64,000 nucleotides of DNA from Lysobacterales bacterium (GTDB lineage: Bacteria; Pseudomonadota; Gammaproteobacteria; Xanthomonadales; Xanthomonadaceae). The stretch is taken from positions 1-64,000 of the forward strand of contig JAEKKX010000008.1 in assembly GCA_019510125.1 (NCBI GenBank), given 5' to 3'. The notes beneath the pieces were generated by a model. It ran no database searches, was not told the DNA's origin, and was given only the letters and a program-made list of their open reading frames with translations. The translations under genes were made by a program, and so were the position numbers. Shown one piece after another: positions 16,692 to 25,582 of the stretch (positions within the stretch are counted from its first letter, which is position 1; each line of letters begins with the position of its first letter).

Positions 16692-17195
16692 TCAGTCGTC
16701 GCGCGTCTTGCCGCCGGCGGCGGCCTTGTCCTTCGGCTTGGCCGCGGTGGGCCGGCCCATGGCGCCGATCAGGTTGTGCTGGAACTCGCGCCACATCTCG
16801 AGGTTGCGCTCGGTGAGCTGGTTCATCATCGTCCACGGCGTCTGCCCGATCAGCCCGCCCATCTGCTGGCGGAACTGCTGCTGCTGGTCGAGGAAGATCT
16901 GCATCGAGCGTTCGAGGTAGTTGCCCATGAAGCCCTGCAGCGAATCCCCGTAGAAACGGATGATCTGGCTCAGCAACTGGGTGGACAGCACCGGCTCGCC
17001 GTCCTGTTCGTGCTCGGCGATGATCTGCAGCAGCACCTGGCGCGTCAGGTCCTCGCCGGACTTGGCGTCGCGCACCTCGAAGTCCTCGCCGTCCACGATG
17101 AGCTGGCGGACGTCCTCGATCGTGATGTAGCTGGAGATCTTGGTGTCGTAGAGGCGGCGGTTCGGGTACTTCTTGATGATCCGCGTGACGGGCAT
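16692..17195 (-). CDS. phaR: Polyhydroxyalkanoate synthesis repressor PhaR
   Basis: 167 residues. The N-terminal PHB/PHA accumulation regulator domain is unmistakable: RIIKKYPNRRLYDTKISSYI (residues 5-24), then LIVDGEDFEVRDAKSGEDLTRQVLLQII. The C-terminal half is Gln-rich and helical (DQQQQFRQQMGG) with a basic tail. PhaR binds PHA granules and DNA and represses phasin and synthesis genes. Position between two reductase genes supports the role. Confidence 0.93.
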   Translation of the reverse strand: MPVTRIIKKYPNRRLYDTKISSYITIEDVRQLIVDGEDFEVRDAKSGEDLTRQVLLQIIAEHEQDGEPVLSTQLLSQIIRFYGDSLQGFMGNYLERSMQIFLDQQQQFRQQMGGLIGQTPWTMMNQLTERNLEMWREFQHNLIGAMGRPTAAKPKDKAAAGGKTRDD

Positions 17196-17291
17196 GGAGC
17201 CTTTACTCTAACGGGGAGCCGGTTCCCGAGCATGGCGCAGCCCGGCCCGCGTTGCAACTCGTCGGCGAAAAGGCCCCGCCCGGCGGGGCGC

Positions 17292-17325
17292 GGCCCCGGG
17301 CCGGGGCGCGACCCGGCCCGGGGCC
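17292..17325. repeat. Perfect GC-rich inverted repeat between phaB and phaR
   Basis: Arms GGCCCCGGGCCGGG and CCCGGCCCGGGGCC (14 bp each, perfect) with loop GCGCGA. No U-tract follows in either direction, so it is a stable hairpin but not a classical terminator; it could attenuate or protect the phaB-phaR transcript. Confidence 0.75.
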
Positions 17326-17450
17326 CCGGTCTGGAGGTTCCGGGCGCGATGGCCCGGGCGCTCTGGACGGTTCGCTCCGGGCGGTTCGCTCCGGGCGGGG
17401 CATGCAGGGCGGATCCCGCAGGGCGGGGCGTGCGGCGCCCGCGCGGTGCG

Positions 17451-18191
17451 TCACCAGCCCATGTGGTGGCCGCCGTTGATGTCGAGGTTGGAGCCGGTGA
17501 TCCAGCCGGCGCGTTCGTCGGCCAGGAAGGCCACGCCGTAGGCGATCTCGTCCGGCGTGCCGAGGCGGCCGGTCGGGATGTCGGCGACGATCTTGGCGCG
17601 CACTTCCTCCGGCACCGCCATCACCATGTCGGTGGCGATGTAGCCGGGGGAGATCGTGTTCACGGTGATGCCCAGCTTCGCGTTTTCGCGCGCCAGCGAG
17701 ATGGTGAAACCGTGCATGCCGGCCTTGGCCGCGGCGTAGTTGGCCTGGCCGTACTGGCCCTTGAGGCCGTTGATCGAGCTGATCTGGATGATCCGGCCCC
17801 ACTTGCGGTCGCGCATGCCCTCGATCACCGGGCGGGTGACGTTGAACACCGAGTTGAGGTTGGTGTTGATGACGTCGGTCCACTGCTGCGCGGTCATCCG
17901 GTGGAAGGTGCCGTCGCGGGTGATGCCGGCGTTGTTGACCAGGATGTCGATCGGCCCCAGCCGGTCCTCGACCGCCTTCACCATCGCCGCGGCCTCGTCC
18001 GGCGAGGTCACGTCGCCCTTCGCGATGGCGACGTCGTAACCGTCCGCCTTCATCTGCGCCTGCCAGGCCAGGGCCTTCTCTTCGTTGCGGTAGTTGGTGG
18101 CGACCTTGTGGCCCATGTCGGCCAAGCGCTTGCAGATGGCGCTGCCGATGCCGCCGGTGCCGCCGGTCACGAGTGCGACGCGTGTGGTCAT
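17451..18191 (-). CDS. phaB: Acetoacetyl-CoA reductase
   Basis: 246 residues; NADPH-dependent reduction of acetoacetyl-CoA to (R)-3-hydroxybutyryl-CoA. Sequence matches PhaB: VTGGTGGIGSAICKRLADMG, NNAGITRDGTFHRM, QISSINGLKGQYGQANYAAAK with catalytic Ser/Tyr/Lys, PGYIATDMV and a GGHHMGW C-terminus. Length is the PhaB norm (246). Upstream of phaR in the same direction. Confidence 0.92.
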   Translation of the reverse strand: MTTRVALVTGGTGGIGSAICKRLADMGHKVATNYRNEEKALAWQAQMKADGYDVAIAKGDVTSPDEAAAMVKAVEDRLGPIDILVNNAGITRDGTFHRMTAQQWTDVINTNLNSVFNVTRPVIEGMRDRKWGRIIQISSINGLKGQYGQANYAAAKAGMHGFTISLARENAKLGITVNTISPGYIATDMVMAVPEEVRAKIVADIPTGRLGTPDEIAYGVAFLADERAGWITGSNLDINGGHHMGW

Positions 18192-18284
18192 GCTGGATAC
18201 CCTCCGATGTGAAAGTCCTGTGCGGGGCGTCCCGGCAGGAGCGGCGCGTTGCGGCGATCCGTTCCCGCGGTGTCCCGATCGATT

Positions 18285-19199
18285 CTAGGGGTCGTCGGTG
18301 ACCGGGCCATTGTGCACCGCGGCGAGCGGGACCGGCTTGCGTGGAATCAAGCCCGGGTCGAACGCGGCCGAGGCCCGGGCGAGGCCGCGCTCGACGCGTC
18401 CCGGCGCGTCGAACGGCCCCGGGCGCTGGCCGAGCGCGCGCCAGGCCACGCGCAGCGCCGGCAGCGGGTCGTCGCCGTCGACGGGGACGGCGGCCAGCGA
18501 TTTCGACAGCTTGCGGCCGTCGCCGTCGACGATCAGCGGCAGGTGGGCGTAGCGCGGCGTCGGCAGGCCCAGCGCACGCTGCAGCAGGATCTGGCGCGGG
18601 GTCGAATCCAGCAGGTCGGCGCCGCGGACCACGTCGGTGACGCCCTGCGCGGCGTCGTCCACCACCACCGCGAGCTGGTAGGCCCAGCAGCCGTCGGCGC
18701 GCAGCAGCACGACGTCGCCCACGTCCGTCGCCACGTCCTGCGCGAAATGGCCGCACAGGGCGTCCTCGAACCCGACCACGCTGCCGTCGGGGACGCGCAG
18801 GCGCACCGCCGCCTGCGCCCGCGCCGGCCCGGGCGCGCACGCGCGATGCACGCCGCCGCCCGCCGCCAGCGCGCTGCGGCTGCAGGCGCAGGCGAAGGCG
18901 AGATCGGCGGCGAGCAGGCGATCGAGCGCGGCGCGGTACAGGGCGTGGCGCTCGCTCTGGCGCACGACCGGCGCGTCCGATACCAGCCCGAACGCGGCCA
19001 GCGTCCGCAACTGCGCCTCGGCCGCGCCCGGGACCTCGCGCGGCGGGTCCAGGTCCTCGACCCGCACCCACCACTCGCCGCCGGCATGGCGCGCCATCAG
19101 CCAGCTTCCGAGCGCGGCGACCAGCGAACCGGCGTGCAGCGGGCCGGTGGGCGAGGGCGCGAAGCGGCCGCGGTAGGCGGGGGCGGGGGCGGGCGGCAC
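18285..19199 (-). CDS. gluQRS: Glutamyl-Q tRNA(Asp) synthetase
   Basis: 304 residues; activates glutamate and attaches it to queuosine 34 of tRNA-Asp. Class I synthetase catalytic core with HIGH-equivalent [11 protein letters not shown] (residues 15-25), [11 protein letters not shown], a Cys-rich zinc-binding insert (CACSRSAL...HRAC) and KMSKS-equivalent KLSKS. It is short and lacks the C-terminal anticodon-binding domain of GltX, which separates GluQRS from glutamyl-tRNA synthetase. Confidence 0.93.
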   Translation of the reverse strand: MPPAPAPAYRGRFAPSPTGPLHAGSLVAALGSWLMARHAGGEWWVRVEDLDPPREVPGAAEAQLRTLAAFGLVSDAPVVRQSERHALYRAALDRLLAADLAFACACSRSALAAGGGVHRACAPGPARAQAAVRLRVPDGSVVGFEDALCGHFAQDVATDVGDVVLLRADGCWAYQLAVVVDDAAQGVTDVVRGADLLDSTPRQILLQRALGLPTPRYAHLPLIVDGDGRKLSKSLAAVPVDGDDPLPALRVAWRALGQRPGPFDAPGRVERGLARASAAFDPGLIPRKPVPLAAVHNGPVTDDP

Positions 19200-19323
19200 G
19201 GAAAGCTGTCCGGTGGCTGTCTGCGGGCGTGGGCGACGGCGCGCGGACGATTGGACCGTCGCCGGGGAGCCCCAACTCTACACGCGACCCGACTTTTCCC
19301 GTCGAGACCACGAGTCCCCCGCC

Positions 19324-20217
19324 ATGTTCAAGCGCGTCGCCCTCTTCCTCGCCACCAACCTCGCCGTCCTGCTGGTGTTCAGCGTCGTGATGGCGGTCTT
19401 CGGACTGGATCCCCGCAGCAATGCCGGGCTGCTGATCATGGCCGCGCTGTTCGGCTTCGGCGGTTCGATCGTTTCGCTGCTGACCTCCAAGTGGATCGCC
19501 AAGAAGACCACCGGCGCCTACGTCATCGAGCAGCCCCGCAACGAACCGGAGCGCTGGCTGGTCGAGACCGTCCGCCGCCAGGCCCAGGCCGCCGGCATCG
19601 GCATGCCCGAGGTCGCGATCTACGACGCGCCCGAGATCAACGCCTTCGCCACCGGCGCCAACCGCAACCACGCGCTGGTCGCGGTCTCCACCGGCCTTCT
19701 GCGGGCGATGAACCGCGACGAGGCCGAGGCCGTGCTGGCCCACGAGGTCAGCCACGTCGCCAACGGCGACATGGTGACGATGGCGCTGCTGCAGGGCGTG
19801 CTCAACACCTTCGTGATCGTCGCCGCGCGCATCGTCGGCCGGATCGTCGACGGCTTCCTCGGCGGCAACCGCGACGACGGCCGGGTCGGCCCCGGCTACT
19901 TCCTGACCGTGTTCGTGCTGGACATGGTGTTCGGCGTCGTCGCCAGCGTCATCGCGATGTGGTTCTCGCGCTGGCGCGAGTTCCGCGCCGACGCCGGCGG
20001 CGCGCAGTTGGCCGGTCGCGACAAGATGATCGCCGCGCTGGAGCGGCTGGCGCAGACCTACGGCGAGAGCACCCTGCCCAAGCAGGTCCAGGCGTTCGGC
20101 ATCTCCGGCGGCGTCCGCGGCCTGTTCCGCAGCCACCCGCCGCTGGAACAGCGCATCGCCGCGCTGCGCAACGCCCAGTCGACGGCCGCCGCCTCGGGCC
20201 TGCGCGTGGTGTCCTGA
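19324..20217 (+). CDS. htpX: Membrane protease HtpX
   Basis: 297 residues; inner-membrane zinc protease that degrades misfolded membrane proteins. Two N-terminal membrane helices (about 4-25 and 37-57), HEVSH at 140-144, two further hydrophobic segments, then [12 protein letters not shown] supplying the third zinc ligand. ATG 19324 gives the conserved [12 protein letters not shown] start. A terminator follows. Confidence 0.95.
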   Translation: MFKRVALFLATNLAVLLVFSVVMAVFGLDPRSNAGLLIMAALFGFGGSIVSLLTSKWIAKKTTGAYVIEQPRNEPERWLVETVRRQAQAAGIGMPEVAIYDAPEINAFATGANRNHALVAVSTGLLRAMNRDEAEAVLAHEVSHVANGDMVTMALLQGVLNTFVIVAARIVGRIVDGFLGGNRDDGRVGPGYFLTVFVLDMVFGVVASVIAMWFSRWREFRADAGGAQLAGRDKMIAALERLAQTYGESTLPKQVQAFGISGGVRGLFRSHPPLEQRIAALRNAQSTAAASGLRVVS

Positions 20218-20235
20218 CCACCACCGGAGCCGGTA

Positions 20236-20255
20236 GAGCGGCCTTCAGGCCGCTC
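20236..20255. repeat. REP-like hairpin GAGCGGCCTTCAGGCCGCTC
   Basis: Perfect short palindrome after htpX. Related copies lie at 42895-42955 (an inverted pair) and 51246-51310 (two copies), so this is a dispersed intergenic element of this genome. Confidence 0.8.
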
Positions 20256-20271
20256 ACCCTGCCCGCGAAAC

Positions 20272-20306
20272 AAAACGAGCCCGCCGTGATGGCGGGCTCG
20301 TTGTTT
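20272..20306 (+). terminator. Terminator after htpX
   Basis: AACGAGCCCGCC-GTGAT-GGCGGGCTCGTT stem followed by GTTT, flanked by A-rich sequence on the left; symmetrical, so it can also serve the convergent fimX gene. Confidence 0.85.
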
Positions 20307-20365
20307 GGAGCCGGGGAGAGCGGCGCGGAGGTCGATCAGCCGGGCGGGCGGACCCCGCCGCGGCG

Positions 20366-22450
20366 TCACTCGAAGTCGTAGTTCATCTCCGGCCCGGCGG
20401 CGGCGAGGAAGTGGCCTTCCACGTAGTCCACGCCGGCCGAGAACAGGATCGACATGCTCGCCGCGTCCTGCACGAACTCGGCGATGGTGAGGATGTCCAG
20501 GTCGCGCGCTTTCTGGGCGATGTCGCGCACCCGCTGCTGGCTGTCGGCGTTCTTGGGCAGGTCCTCGATGAAGCTGCGGTCGATCTTCAGCAACTGCGGC
20601 TGGACGTGGGTGAGCAACTGGAACGAATCCAGGCCGGCGCCGAACTGCTCAAGGCCGATGCGGCAGCCGAAGGCGTTGACCGCCGCGGCGAACTGCTGCA
20701 CGGCGTGCAGGTGGGTGAAGACCTTGGCCTCCTGCAACTGCAGCGCCAGGTATTCGCCGGACGCGCCGCGGGCCGCGAGCTGTTCGCCGATCAGCGTGAC
20801 CAGCCCGTCGCCGGCCAGCGACTCCTGCGAAATCTTCACCAGCAGCGTCACCGGCTTGCCGGCGTGCGCGCGCTGCGCGATCAGTTCGATGGCCTGCTCG
20901 ACCACGCAGCGGTCGATCGCCTCCAGCAGGCCGTGCTCCGCGGCGATCTGCAGGAAGGTCCCGGGCGAGATCAGTTCGCCGTCGCCGGCGTCCAGGCGCA
21001 TGAAGGTGTCGTACACCGGGTGGTTGTCGCCCTGCAGGTTGATCACCGGCTGGAAGTGCAGGACGAAGCGCTTGTGTTCGATCGCGTCCTGCAGGCGCTG
21101 CACCCAGGCCGCGATGCGTTCGGCCTCGGCGCGGTCCATCGCGTTCGGGTCGAACAGGTCCACCTGGTTGCCGCCGGTGCCGACCGCGGACTGCACGCCC
21201 TGCGAAGCCTTGGCCAGGATCTGGCTGAGGTTGGCGTACTTCTGCGAGATCTGCACGCCGCCGATGCTGGCGGTGATCACGCTCGAGCGCTGGCCGATCG
21301 CGAACACCTCCGCGGCGAAGGTGTTGCAGATGCGGGTGGCGAGGGTCTGGGTCGCGGCGTGGTCGCCGCCGCGCAACAGCACCGCCAGGGTGTTCTCGGC
21401 GAAGCGCGCGGCCACCGCGCGGTCGTCCAGCTCGCTGCGCAGGCGCTCGGCGATCGCGGCCATGACCGCGTCGGCCGAATCCAGCCCGATCTCCTGCAGC
21501 AGGCGCTGGTAGTGGTCGGGTTCGATCAGCAGCAGGCCGTGCTGGCTGCCGTTCTGGGCGGCGTCGCCGACGGCGTCTTCCAGCGCCAGCAGGAAGGTCG
21601 CGCGGTTGAGCAGGCCGGTGGCCTGGTCGCGCTGGCGCAGGTCCTCCATCTTGCGCGCCAGGTCCGGGTCCACCGCGGGCTCCTGGCGGCGGAAGATCAC
21701 CTGCTGGCAGGGCTCGCCCTCGTACTGCGCCTGGGCGAACTCCATCACCGCCGGGAACGCGTTGCCCTCGATGTCGACCGCCTCCAGCTCGTAGCGCGGC
21801 GGCGGCGATTCGCCCTTGCTCAGCGACTTCAGCAACTGTTTGAACTCGGCGACGTGCTTCGGCGCCACCAGGTCCAGCAGCGACATGCCCTCGATGTCCT
21901 CGAACGAGTCGTAGCCGAACATCTCGAGATAGGCGCCGTTGGCGCGGATGTGCATGCCCTCGTGGACGTAGGCGATCGGGTCGCGCGAGGACTCGATCAG
22001 CGCGTCGCAGCGGCGCTCGGTCTCGCGTACCCGGGTCTCCAGCCGGCGCTGCGCGCGGCGGGCCTCGAGGTCGTCCCATTCGCGGCGCACCGTGGCCAGC
22101 AGTTGCGGCGGCTTGTGGCGCAGGGCCAGCGCGCGGGTGCCGCCGGCCAGGCGCTCGGCGAAGCCGTCGGTGTCGACCTCCGCGACCACCGCGATCAGCG
22201 GGATGTCCTTGCCGCAGGTCGAGACCCGCTGTTCGACCTCGGCGAACGGCACCGAGCGGCACGGATCGGCGGCCAGCACCAGGTCGACCGGCTGCTCGAC
22301 CAGCATCGTGGTCAGTTCGACCGCCGTGGTCGGCCGCAGCGGGCGGACCGCGATCCCGGCGTTGCGCAGCCCCGTGACGATGCCCTCGGCCTCCTCGACA
22401 CTGTCATCCACCAGCATGAGACGCAGTGCGGGGTCTTGGCGTTTGGACAT
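20366..22450 (-). CDS. fimX: FimX-like c-di-GMP effector (REC-like/PAS/degenerate GGDEF-EAL)
   Basis: 694 residues. Order: receiver-like domain (about 10-125, LRLMLVDDSVEEAEG), PAS (about 150-260), GGDEF (about 275-430) and EAL (about 445-690). Both catalytic domains are degenerate: RFAENTLAVLLRG stands where GGDEF should be, and the EAL tripeptide is replaced (PVYDTFMRLDAG) while the c-di-GMP-binding FQPVINL block is kept. This is the pattern of FimX of Xanthomonas and Pseudomonas, a c-di-GMP receptor that acts with PilZ and PilB in type IV pilus assembly. Length matches xanthomonad FimX (about 690). epmB lies upstream in the same direction. Confidence 0.85.
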   Translation of the reverse strand: MSKRQDPALRLMLVDDSVEEAEGIVTGLRNAGIAVRPLRPTTAVELTTMLVEQPVDLVLAADPCRSVPFAEVEQRVSTCGKDIPLIAVVAEVDTDGFAERLAGGTRALALRHKPPQLLATVRREWDDLEARRAQRRLETRVRETERRCDALIESSRDPIAYVHEGMHIRANGAYLEMFGYDSFEDIEGMSLLDLVAPKHVAEFKQLLKSLSKGESPPPRYELEAVDIEGNAFPAVMEFAQAQYEGEPCQQVIFRRQEPAVDPDLARKMEDLRQRDQATGLLNRATFLLALEDAVGDAAQNGSQHGLLLIEPDHYQRLLQEIGLDSADAVMAAIAERLRSELDDRAVAARFAENTLAVLLRGGDHAATQTLATRICNTFAAEVFAIGQRSSVITASIGGVQISQKYANLSQILAKASQGVQSAVGTGGNQVDLFDPNAMDRAEAERIAAWVQRLQDAIEHKRFVLHFQPVINLQGDNHPVYDTFMRLDAGDGELISPGTFLQIAAEHGLLEAIDRCVVEQAIELIAQRAHAGKPVTLLVKISQESLAGDGLVTLIGEQLAARGASGEYLALQLQEAKVFTHLHAVQQFAAAVNAFGCRIGLEQFGAGLDSFQLLTHVQPQLLKIDRSFIEDLPKNADSQQRVRDIAQKARDLDILTIAEFVQDAASMSILFSAGVDYVEGHFLAAAGPEMNYDFE

Positions 22451-22537
22451 GCGTGGGCTCCGGGGGGAGGACGGGGGGAAATCTCATGGTACGACGGGAA
22501 CGTGTCCGCGTCCGCCCCGTTGTCCCGGTTCGTGACG

Positions 22538-23581
22538 CTACCCCCGCGAATGCGGCGCCGGCGCCGACAGCGGGCGCTTCGCCGGGTCGCCGGCCACCTC
22601 GCGCACCAGCTTCGGCACCAGGTAGCCCGGCAGCCGGGCGACCAGCGCGGCGTGCAGGGCGAGGGCGCGGGCGTCGTCGACCTCGAAATGGGCCGCGCCC
22701 GCGACCCGGTCCAACTGGTGCAGGTAGTAGGGCAGCACGCCGGCGGCATGGCCGCGCTCGGACAGGGCGGCCAGCGCGTCGGCGTCGTCGTTCACGCCCC
22801 GCAGCAGCACGGCCTGGTTGAGCAGCAGCGCCCCGGCCTCGCGCAGGCCCGCGAGCGCGGCGTCCACCGCCGGGTCGAACTCCTGCGCGTGGTTGGCGTG
22901 GATCACCACCGTCACCGGCCAGGGCAGGCCGCGGAGCCAGGCCAGCAGCCCGGCGTCGACCCGCTCCGGCAGCACCACCGGCAACCGGGTGTGGATCCGC
23001 AGCCGGCGCAGGTGCGGCACGTCGGCCAGTGGCCCGGTCAGCTCCGCCAGCTTGTCGGTGGCCAGCGACAGCGGGTCGCCGCCGGACAGCAGGACCTCGT
23101 CGATCGACGCGTCGCCGCGGATCGTCGCCACCGCCCCGGCCCACTGGCCGGCGGCCGCGGTCTCCTCGGCGTACGGGAAATGGCGGCGGAAACAGTAGCG
23201 ACAGTGGATCGCGCAGCTTCCGGTGGCGATCAGCAGGGCCCGGCCGCGGTACTTGCGGATGACCCCGGCCCCGGCCTTCGCCGCGCCGTCGCCGACGGCG
23301 TCCAGCGAGAACCCCGGCATCGGCCGCAGCTCGGCGTCCAGCGGCAGCACCTGGCGGAGCAGCGGGTCGTGCGGGTCGCCCGGGCGCATGCGGGCGACGA
23401 ACCCGCGCGGCACCCGCAGCGGGAACTGCGCCGCGGCGTCCGCGGACAGGTCGGGCACCCGGCCGGCCAGGTCGAGCAGGGCCAGCAGTTCGGCGGGGTC
23501 GCGGACGGCGTCGCGCCACAGGCGCTTCCAGTCGGGGGCGCCGGCGGCGGGCTGCGTCGGGCGGGGGGCTGCGGGTATCAT
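22538..23581 (-). CDS. epmB: EF-P beta-lysylation protein EpmB
   Basis: 347 residues; radical-SAM lysine 2,3-aminomutase that supplies (R)-beta-lysine for modifying elongation factor P. The [4Fe-4S] motif CAIHCRYC is at residues 123-130; LLSGGDPL and HTRLPVVLPERV are conserved family blocks, followed by a Pro-rich lid (LPYYLHQLDRVAGAAHF). It diverges from efp, its substrate gene. Confidence 0.95.
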   Translation of the reverse strand: MIPAAPRPTQPAAGAPDWKRLWRDAVRDPAELLALLDLAGRVPDLSADAAAQFPLRVPRGFVARMRPGDPHDPLLRQVLPLDAELRPMPGFSLDAVGDGAAKAGAGVIRKYRGRALLIATGSCAIHCRYCFRRHFPYAEETAAAGQWAGAVATIRGDASIDEVLLSGGDPLSLATDKLAELTGPLADVPHLRRLRIHTRLPVVLPERVDAGLLAWLRGLPWPVTVVIHANHAQEFDPAVDAALAGLREAGALLLNQAVLLRGVNDDADALAALSERGHAAGVLPYYLHQLDRVAGAAHFEVDDARALALHAALVARLPGYLVPKLVREVAGDPAKRPLSAPAPHSRG

Positions 23582-23703
23582 AGGGAGTTCGGTCGGGCCG
23601 TTCGTTCGGGACGCACCGGCGTTCCGGGGCCACGCCCCCCATTCTAAACGTCCGCGGCCGTCGTCGGTCCGGGCGATCCGAAGCCACCTTTCAGGAGCAC
23701 CCC

Positions 23704-24270
23704 ATGGCCAGCCTGGGCATGAACGACGTCAAGACCGGACAGAAGATCCTGGTCAACAACGATCCCTGCGTCATCACCGAGACCGAATACGTCAAGCCGG
23801 GCAAGGGCCAGGCCTTCACCCGCATCAAGTACCGCAACATCAAGTCCGGCCGCGTGGTCGAGCTCACGATGAAGGCGACCGACTCGGTGGAAGTGGCCGA
23901 CGTGGTCGACACCGACATGCAGTACCTCTACAGCGACGGCGAATACTGGCACTTCATGAACCAGGAGTCGTTCGAGCAGGTGCAGGCCGACAAGGCCGGC
24001 ATGGGCGGTGCCGAGAAGTGGCTGAAGGGCGAGGAAGCCTGCGTGGTCACGCTGTGGAACGGCAGCCCGATCACCGTGCAGCCGCCGAACTTCGTCGAAC
24101 TGAAGATCGTCCAGACCGATCCGGGCGTGAAGGGCGATACCGCCGGCACCGGCGGCAAGCCGGCCACCCTCGAGACCGGCGCCGTGGTCCGCGTCCCGCT
24201 GTTCGTGGCCCAGGAGGAAGTGATCAAGGTCGACACCCGCTCCGGCGAATACGTCTCCCGCGTGAAGTGA
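23704..24270 (+). CDS. efp: Elongation factor P
   Basis: 188 residues; relieves ribosome stalling at polyproline. KOW-like N-domain, with Lys34 in VKPGKGQAF at the tip, the residue that EpmA/EpmB would beta-lysylate; two OB domains follow ([17 protein letters not shown], then the C-terminal [11 protein letters not shown]). ATG 23704 has CAGGAG 8 nt upstream. The divergent epmB supports lysine-type modification; epmA is not in the window. A five-copy repeat array begins right after the stop. Confidence 0.97.
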   Translation: MASLGMNDVKTGQKILVNNDPCVITETEYVKPGKGQAFTRIKYRNIKSGRVVELTMKATDSVEVADVVDTDMQYLYSDGEYWHFMNQESFEQVQADKAGMGGAEKWLKGEEACVVTLWNGSPITVQPPNFVELKIVQTDPGVKGDTAGTGGKPATLETGAVVRVPLFVAQEEVIKVDTRSGEYVSRVK

Positions 24271-24278
24271 TTGATTCG

Positions 24279-24872
24279 CAGAGCGCGGCCTGCCGCGCTC
24301 GTCGCGAATCAATCACCCTCGCGAACGCGAGGGTCCAGCGCGTTCCCCCGAAGCCCGCCCGCAACGGCGGGCTTCGTCGTTTCCCGAGGGTCCCTTTGCA
24401 GAGCGCGGCCCGCCGCGCTCGTCGCGAATCAATCACCCTCGCGAACGCGAGGGTCCATGGTGTTCCCCCGAAGCCCGCCCGCAATGGCGGGCTTCGTCAT
24501 TTCCCGAGGGTCCCTTCGCAGAGCGCGGCCTGCCGCGCTCGTCGCGAATCAATCACCCTCGCGAACGCGAGGGTCCACCGCGTTCCCCCCGAAGCCCGCC
24601 CGCGACGGCGGGCTTCGTCTTTTCCCGAGGGTCCCTTTGCAGAGCGCGGCCCGCCGCGCTCGTCGCGAATCAATCACCCTCGCGAATGCGAGGGTCCAGC
24701 GCATTTCCCCGAAGCCCGCCCGCAACGGCGGACTTCGTCGTTCCCGAGGGTCCCTTCGCAGGGCGCGGCCCGCCGTGCTCGTCGCGAATCAATCACCCTC
24801 GCGAACGCGAGGGTCCACCGCTTTCCCCGAAGCCCGCCCGCAACGGCGGGCTTCGCCGTTCCCGGGGGTCCC
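24279..24872. repeat. Five-copy tandem array, about 120 bp per unit
   Basis: Units start at 24279, 24399, 24519, 24640 and 24759 (periods 120, 120, 121, 119) and end near 24872. Each unit holds three hairpins: GAGCGCGGC..GCCGCGCTC, CCCTCGCGAACGCGAGGG and GAAGCCCGCC..GGCGGGCTTC, with AATCAATCA between the first two. Identity between units is very high, with scattered base changes. In the first unit the sequence TGATTGATTCGC overlapping the efp stop pairs with GCGAATCAATCA, lengthening hairpin 1 into a terminator-like stem. Units are contiguous with no unique spacers, so this is not CRISPR. Apparent long frames across the array are artefacts. Confidence 0.95.
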
Positions 24873-25008
24873 GATGCCGGGCGCTGCGCCGCCTGCGGCC
24901 ATCCCCGGCGGCCGATCGCCTGCCGAGCCAGCGCTCTCCGTCCGGGTGCTTGCATCCGGATCGCCGGCGCACGACGATGCCGGCTTGCACCCCGACGAGC
25001 GTCGCCCG

Positions 25009-25524
25009 ATGTCCCGAATCGCATGCATGTGCCTGATGCTGGTCGCCGCCGCGTCGACGGCGCTCCCGGTGCGGGCGGCCCGGCCCGACCCGGCCGTCTA
25101 CCCGACCGCGAACCACTATCGCGATCCCGCCATCGCCGCGTCGGAAGACGGGCGCTACGCCAAGGTCCTGCGCGAATTCTGCCCGGGCGGCGGGCGGGGG
25201 CTGATCCATTTCCTCGACGTGGACGGGCGCCCGATCCGGGTGAAGCGCACCTGGCCGACCTACCTGGAGTTGGCGCCCGGCCCCCATCGCCTGACCATGG
25301 AGTTCAAGGGCACCGCCGGCAGCGTCTTCGCCGCGTGGGAAGGCGTCGGCGACGCCGAGGCCGTCCTCGAGCCCGGCAAGGTCTACCTGGTCCGCTACGC
25401 GCGCACCGCGACCGACCGGTTCCGGGTCTGGCTGGAACCGGCCGACATCGCCTTCGACAGCGCCGGGCAGCAGACCAGCCTGTGCCTGCAGGCGCCGTTC
25501 CCGGATCCCGCCCTGCATCACTGA
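25009..25524 (+). CDS. Secreted protein of unknown function
   Basis: 171 residues from ATG 25009. A signal peptide (MSRIACMCLMLVAAASTALP, cleavage near VRA before A/RPDP) leads into a small beta-rich domain with KVLREFCPGG, YLELAPGPHRLTMEF and KVYLVRYARTATDRFRVWLEP. The middle resembles domains in which a hydrophobic strand is paired with a lifted PG-turn, as in DUF2846-type lipoproteins, but I cannot assign it. Two cysteines in the mature part could form a disulfide. The longer frame upstream is generated by the repeat array and is rejected. Confidence 0.6.
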   Translation: MSRIACMCLMLVAAASTALPVRAARPDPAVYPTANHYRDPAIAASEDGRYAKVLREFCPGGGRGLIHFLDVDGRPIRVKRTWPTYLELAPGPHRLTMEFKGTAGSVFAAWEGVGDAEAVLEPGKVYLVRYARTATDRFRVWLEPADIAFDSAGQQTSLCLQAPFPDPALHH

Positions 25525-25582
25525 CGTCGGCCGGGGCGCGCCTGCGCCCGCCACGCCCGCCCCGGAATGCGACAATGGGGCG

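Noticed and set aside
24279-24872. Possible CRISPR array (regular repeats)
   Set aside because: Units of about 120 bp are contiguous and alike throughout; there are no unique spacers of uniform length, and no cas genes lie nearby.
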